Assembly: GCA_002408485.1 (NCBI GenBank)
Contig: DHSP01000021.1
Span: forward strand, 1-20,544
DNA: 20,544 nt
Origin: Proteiniphilum sp. UBA5283
Lineage (GTDB): Bacteria > Bacteroidota > Bacteroidia > Bacteroidales > Dysgonomonadaceae
Reading direction: 5' to 3'
A model generated the notes under the pieces. The model worked only from the letters and a program-made list of their open reading frames with translations. It searched no databases and had not been told where the DNA came from. Each line of letters starts with the position of its first letter. The stretch's first letter is position 1. Below, piece by piece: positions 16,884 through 20,544 of the stretch. The translations under genes were made by a program, and so were the position numbers.

Positions 16884-16910
16884 ATGGATGATTTAAATGT
16901 TATTTGTTTG

Positions 16911-18269
16911 TTACCTGCTGAGCCAGGGTGCCGGATTCAATTTGGTTGTCTTTTGCCACAATTGAAAGTGCATGGCGGAAATATTTGTGTCGGGATCGGT
17001 AAAAATACGCCCCAACGACTGCCCCGTCTTCACTTTATCTCCCTGTTTTACAAATAGATCGTATATATTGGCATAGAAGGTATAATACTCGCCATGACGC
17101 ACGATGACGCAGGTGTTGGAACCTGGGAAGGAAAAAACTTTCGACACCTCCCCGTCGAAAACCGACCGTATACTGGCTCCCTTTTGTGCCTGGATGTCGA
17201 TTCCGTTGCTGTTGGTGGTCACGTTCCACTCGTTGTGTTTCTTCGCACCGAAGTTGCCGACAATGGAAGCGGTTCCGGTGACGGGCATCGGCAGTTTCCC
17301 CTTGTTGGACGCAAAGTTGTTTGAAAGCTTAAAAGTTTCGGAGGAGGCCGTACTTTTATCGGCCTCTATGCGGGGCGCAGCACTTGTTACGCGGGAGGAT
17401 TCTTTCTCAGCAGACGAAGAGGTCGTTTCTTTGTTTGTTTTGCTGCTCCCTGTTTCACGCGGCGATTTAGCAGCCAATTCGTCGGCCTTTCTGCGACGCT
17501 CCGCTTCGGCTGCAAGCCTTCTTGCTTCGGCTTCCCGTTCTTGTCGTGCCACCTCCTCTGCGATAAGCTTTTCAATCTGAGCATTCAGCTGGTTCGCCTG
17601 TTGTTGCTTTTCCTTTAACGCTTTTTGGAGCTGCTGTTGCTGTCCTCTCACAGCTGTCATTTCTGACTGTTTTGTTTTTTCTTCGTTCCGGAGCCGTTGC
17701 TGCTCAGACTGGATTGCAAGCAAAGCCTTCTCCTTATCATCCCTGGCCTTTGCCAGCTCTTCCTTCCTGATGGCGATCGCGGCATTTTGCCTTTTGATCT
17801 CTTCGCCTTGCGACTTCTGCCACTTGGAGTACTCGCGCAGATATTGCATTCTGCGTAGCGATTCACCAAGTGATTTTCCGGAGAGAATAAAAAACAACTT
17901 GTTTTGGTTCACGTTGTGTTTCAGCATCCCCTGTACGGCATTGGCATAATTGTCCTGCTTTTTTTTCAGCTCTTTGTTGAGCCGGGTAATTTCTGCTTCC
18001 AGTCGCGACTCCTCCTGCTGTAAGGCCCTGATCTCTGCCTGCTGAGCGTCAATGAGCTCTTTGCGGGCAGCAATTTGCTTGTTGATCAGGTTTATACGGT
18101 CTAAAATAGTGGTTGTCTGTTTTTTGACGTTCAGATAAAGCTTATTCGTGTTTTTTATCTCTTCCTGCAGCACCTGCTGTTGTTTTTGCAAACGTTCAAT
18201 CTGTGGGTTTTGAGAGAACGAAAGAAAAACAGCAGCAAAAAAATGGAAAATGACAAAAAGCCGTCTCAT
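16911..18269 (-). CDS. EnvC-like murein hydrolase activator (coiled coil plus degenerate LytM/M23 domain)
   Basis: This 452-residue exported protein is the Bacteroidota counterpart of EnvC, which activates amidases that split septal peptidoglycan. Residues 1-19 form a signal peptide ending in FLSFSQ. A long charged coiled coil runs from about 22 to 265, rich in Gln, Glu, Lys and Arg. A Ser/Thr/Lys-rich linker follows (270-320), then a LytM domain at 325-452. The metal-binding residues of active M23 peptidases look lost. No His precedes Asp358 in TNSNGIDI, Asn401 stands in FYANI where active enzymes have YAH, and the HxH pair is reduced to AMHFQLW with only His434. This points to a regulatory, non-catalytic LytM domain. 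Its ATG overlaps the stop of the DUF4292 gene by 4 bp, so translation is probably coupled. Automatic annotation as a peptidase would probably be misleading. Confidence 0.9.
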   Translation of the reverse strand: MRRLFVIFHFFAAVFLSFSQNPQIERLQKQQQVLQEEIKNTNKLYLNVKKQTTTILDRINLINKQIAARKELIDAQQAEIRALQQEESRLEAEITRLNKELKKKQDNYANAVQGMLKHNVNQNKLFFILSGKSLGESLRRMQYLREYSKWQKSQGEEIKRQNAAIAIRKEELAKARDDKEKALLAIQSEQQRLRNEEKTKQSEMTAVRGQQQQLQKALKEKQQQANQLNAQIEKLIAEEVARQEREAEARRLAAEAERRRKADELAAKSPRETGSSKTNKETTSSSAEKESSRVTSAAPRIEADKSTASSETFKLSNNFASNKGKLPMPVTGTASIVGNFGAKKHNEWNVTTNSNGIDIQAQKGASIRSVFDGEVSKVFSFPGSNTCVIVRHGEYYTFYANIYDLFVKQGDKVKTGQSLGRIFTDPDTNISAMHFQLWQKTTKLNPAPWLSR

Positions 18270-19114
18270 TGATTCAGGGAAAAGATTTTTAGTATTTCTT
18301 CGACAGTTGTTTTCGTATAGCCCGCCGGCACATTCATTGCCAGCTGAAGCGGTTCGTCGGTAGCAATGTCTGAGAAAAGCAACTCTGCGTCAATTTTGCG
18401 GGAGGAGGAGGAAAGGGTTATATTCATCTTGCTGGGGAAGATAAAATCATCTAAAAGGACAAAGTTATGATACCCCCACTGCAGCGATTGTTTTTTCTGA
18501 TGTTGCATCAAATGCGTAAAAGTGATGCGGTCGTCGCCGTTTACGGTGAAGGAGTAATCGATACCCGAGTCGGCATCTTTTGATGTGATGTAATAACATT
18601 GGTCGGAGGTCTGGATATAGTTGAATTTGCGGTAATCCGGTAATTCGGGACGCTCTTTTCCCGAGACAAAAAGGGCATTGGTGAATACCGACTGCATGGT
18701 GTAAAAGTCGAACCCAACGGGATAGATCTCTTTCAAAGTTGCAATGGATTCCATCACGTAGCGTTTGTTCATTCTGTCGACCACCATCACTGTATCGGGA
18801 TTGATATAAAATCGGAACATCTCCACTCCAAACAACGGCTGTATTGATATCTGTAGTGCGTTGTCCTTGATGATCCGGATATTGGCTTTGGAACTAAGTG
18901 ATTTAGTGCCGGTGGTAAGATTCATGTTCAGCTTCGCAGTAAAAGTATTGTATTGGAATTCATTGGTAATAATGTCACTAAAAATCTGATTATTAGCCTT
19001 ATCCTCTACGGGCGAAGTGGAGTAGACGATCTGCTGCCTGGGCTTACACGCATTCAAGGCGAGCCCTGATAAAAGACAGATAAACAAAATTTGTTTACAC
19101 CTTATTGCTTTCAT
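18266..19114 (-). CDS. DUF4292 family lipoprotein
   Basis: This 282-residue protein has a signal peptide (1-22) ending in LALNAC, with Cys23 as the predicted lipidation site, so it is an envelope lipoprotein. The mature part looks beta-rich: FTAKLNMNLTTGTKSLSSKANIRI (about 58-81) is followed by LQISIQPLFGVEMFRFYI and then DTVMVVDRMNKRYV. This half-barrel-like pattern is the one I recall for DUF4292, which resembles the LolA/LolB lipoprotein carrier fold. The biochemical role is not established. It stands between a TPR protein and an EnvC-like protein, an order I recall from other Bacteroidales genomes, and it overlaps the EnvC-like start by 4 bp. A role in outer-membrane or peptidoglycan maintenance is inferred from this setting only. 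The ATG at 19114 is followed directly by the hydrophobic signal peptide. Confidence 0.85.
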   Translation of the reverse strand: MKAIRCKQILFICLLSGLALNACKPRQQIVYSTSPVEDKANNQIFSDIITNEFQYNTFTAKLNMNLTTGTKSLSSKANIRIIKDNALQISIQPLFGVEMFRFYINPDTVMVVDRMNKRYVMESIATLKEIYPVGFDFYTMQSVFTNALFVSGKERPELPDYRKFNYIQTSDQCYYITSKDADSGIDYSFTVNGDDRITFTHLMQHQKKQSLQWGYHNFVLLDDFIFPSKMNITLSSSSRKIDAELLFSDIATDEPLQLAMNVPAGYTKTTVEEILKIFSLNQ

Positions 19115-19182
19115 TATGAATATTTTTCTATTTTCTTTCTCCCGGGATCACGGGACGACCGGCATCCATCGATTAAAAGACA

Positions 19183-20544
19183 TTACAACGTGCCGGCTTC
19201 TATTTTTTTATCGAGCTTGCTGGAAGCATTGCCCAATTCCTTTGCCTTTTTCCAATACTCCAGGGCTTTCTCTTTATCTCCCGTTTGGTAAAGGACATCA
19301 CCATAATGCTCAAAAACTTCTGCTGAGGGATTCTCTTTGCCGTACTCAATGGCTTTCTCAATGTAAATCTTTGCCATGAAGTAGGAGCCCTGCTCATACA
19401 ACACCCACCCGTACGTGTCAAGGAAGGTAGGATTCATTGGCTCCGCCTTAATGGTGATGCCACTCATCTGTTCGGCTTTATCAAGGTCCTTCTTTTCCAA
19501 TGACAGATAATAACTATAATTGTTTAAAACAGAAAGATTCTGCGGATTCAGTTTTAACGATTTTTCGTAACTCAGGAAAGCAGCTTCCTTATTACCCAGG
19601 AAATAATTCAGATCGCCAATCTGGCCATGAAAGTCTGATTCTAACAAAGGATTGCTGATGATCGCATTTTTCAGTCCTTCCTCAAAAACATGCAAAGCCT
19701 TCTCATAATTTCCCTGTTGATAATGGGCAGCTCCAAGATAAAAATAAAACTGCGGCTCCTGCGGAAGATGTTTCAGCGCCTCGGTCGTTATTTCCTGGAT
19801 CTTTTTCAGATCTTCTTCCGCCAATGCGAGGCGGATCATCTGATCGTATCCGGCAGGATCGGTGGGGTTTTCTTTGGCATATATTTCAAACTGTTTCATG
19901 GCACCGGCTTTGTCACCCTGCAACACCAAAGCATTGCCATAAATCATATTTAGCTGCGAATTACTGGGATATTGTACAAAAAGGGTTTCAAACAAGAGAT
20001 TGGCCTGTTTCAGGTCCTGTTGGCTCTGCTGCAGGATTCCGAGATAACGGGTGAGAAGCTGCAGCTTCGTCTCCACATCGAGTGAGGAGCTGGTAATGGC
20101 TTTCTGTAATTCTGTCTGGGCAGCTGTTTTGTTATTCGTTTTTTCGTAATAGTTGACCATGGAAAGGATGAGCGCAGGATATTGCTGATCAATTAGCTGC
20201 GCCTTTTCGTAGTAATCCAGAGCCTTCACGGGCTGATTATCTTCCAGATAAAGATCACCCATGAGGATCAGATACCTGGGGTCGGCAGGGTTCTTATCAA
20301 TAATTTGCTGAATTTCGTCGAACGCCTTCTCCTTCTTATTCATCAGCGAATAGAGGCGGTACTTATTTAATGTGATTATTTCGGATATTCCGGTACTCTT
20401 TTCCAGCTTATTGAGCGCATCAATAGCTTTCTGAAGCTCTCCATTGTCTGCATAAGCATTGGCCAGTTCGAACTGGAGCTCCGGCTTGCCAGGATGCTCC
20501 TCTGCCAAAGCACTGTAAATATCCACCACCTCCTGCTTCAAACC
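19183..20544 (-). CDS. TPR-repeat protein, 5' end cut by window edge
   Basis: The frame is open up to the right edge; the first complete codon at the edge is GGT. The Leu codon TTG at 20541 lies inside the protein and is not a convincing start, so the true N-terminus, probably with a signal peptide, lies outside the window. The 454 visible residues are nearly all tetratricopeptide repeats of about 34 residues with the small-residue and aromatic pattern of TPR helices. Examples are PELQFELANAYADNGELQKA, FYFYLGAAHYQQGNYEKALH, NPTFLDTYGWVLYEQGSYFM and VFEHYGDVLYQTGDKEKALE. It ends with the stop at 19183, 68 bp before the DUF4292 gene. TPR proteins act as scaffolds for protein-protein contact, and its partners are unknown. 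The conserved neighbourhood suggests a function in the envelope. Confidence 0.88.
   Translation of the reverse strand, partial: GLKQEVVDIYSALAEEHPGKPELQFELANAYADNGELQKAIDALNKLEKSTGISEIITLNKYRLYSLMNKKEKAFDEIQQIIDKNPADPRYLILMGDLYLEDNQPVKALDYYEKAQLIDQQYPALILSMVNYYEKTNNKTAAQTELQKAITSSSLDVETKLQLLTRYLGILQQSQQDLKQANLLFETLFVQYPSNSQLNMIYGNALVLQGDKAGAMKQFEIYAKENPTDPAGYDQMIRLALAEEDLKKIQEITTEALKHLPQEPQFYFYLGAAHYQQGNYEKALHVFEEGLKNAIISNPLLESDFHGQIGDLNYFLGNKEAAFLSYEKSLKLNPQNLSVLNNYSYYLSLEKKDLDKAEQMSGITIKAEPMNPTFLDTYGWVLYEQGSYFMAKIYIEKAIEYGKENPSAEVFEHYGDVLYQTGDKEKALEYWKKAKELGNASSKLDKKIEAGTL

Noticed and set aside
16911..18269. Active zinc peptidase of family M23
   Set aside because: Key His residues of the catalytic site are absent, so a regulatory EnvC-like role fits better.
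19142..19157. Short stem TCCCG/CGGGA between the TPR and DUF4292 genes
   Set aside because: Only 5 bp with a 6-bp loop and no T-tract on the minus strand; too weak to call a terminator, and the neighbouring genes look co-transcribed.
1..20544. Mobile element, prophage, CRISPR or defence system
   Set aside because: No transposase, integrase, Cas-like or nuclease gene and no long terminal or spacer-type repeats are seen; all genes are PUL or envelope genes in one direction.

Overview
The window comes from a Bacteroidota genome, most likely order Bacteroidales. The evidence is a SusC/SusD pair, a hybrid two-component regulator of the HTCS type, lipoprotein signal peptides, almost no Shine-Dalgarno sequences, A/T-rich leaders and a TAnnTTTG promoter element. 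A Dysgonomonadaceae or Proteiniphilum-like member would fit, but the sequence alone does not fix the genus. Every gene I can support lies on the minus strand, so transcription runs from high to low coordinates.

Right part (20544 down to 15603): four genes that look like one cell-envelope transcription unit. They are a TPR protein cut by the window edge, a DUF4292 lipoprotein, an EnvC-like coiled-coil/LytM protein overlapping it by 4 bp, and an MFS permease of the nucleoside:H+ symporter type 27 bp further on. The permease may serve the neighbouring sugar locus or simply ride along.

Middle (15602 to 15378): a 225-bp regulatory gap in front of the HTCS gene. It is rich in AGCT-centred repeats, with a tandem TAGCTAAA repeat, a 16-bp perfect palindrome and an inverted repeat. 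It also holds a consensus TAnnTTTG promoter for the HTCS.

Left part (15377 down to 1): a polysaccharide utilisation locus (PUL). The HTCS sensor-regulator is followed by a 135-bp gap with four direct repeats phased at 21-22 bp, a good candidate for its operator. Then come GH31 (with a PA14 insert, alpha-xylosidase-like) and GH2 (beta-galactosidase-like) with a 4-bp overlap, a 113-bp gap, SusC, SusD, and a surface glycan-binding lipoprotein running off the left edge.

Expected working: the surface lipoproteins and SusD capture an oligosaccharide, and SusC imports it using TonB energy. GH31 and GH2, both predicted lipoproteins, trim alpha- and beta-linked side-chain sugars, and the HTCS senses a product in the periplasm and activates the locus. 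An alpha-xylosidase plus a beta-galactosidase suggests xyloglucan or its oligosaccharides, but this is inference. No endo-glucanase lies inside the window. I see no mobile element, CRISPR array, RNA gene or broken gene. The least expected signals are the two repeat-rich regulatory gaps on either side of the HTCS gene.
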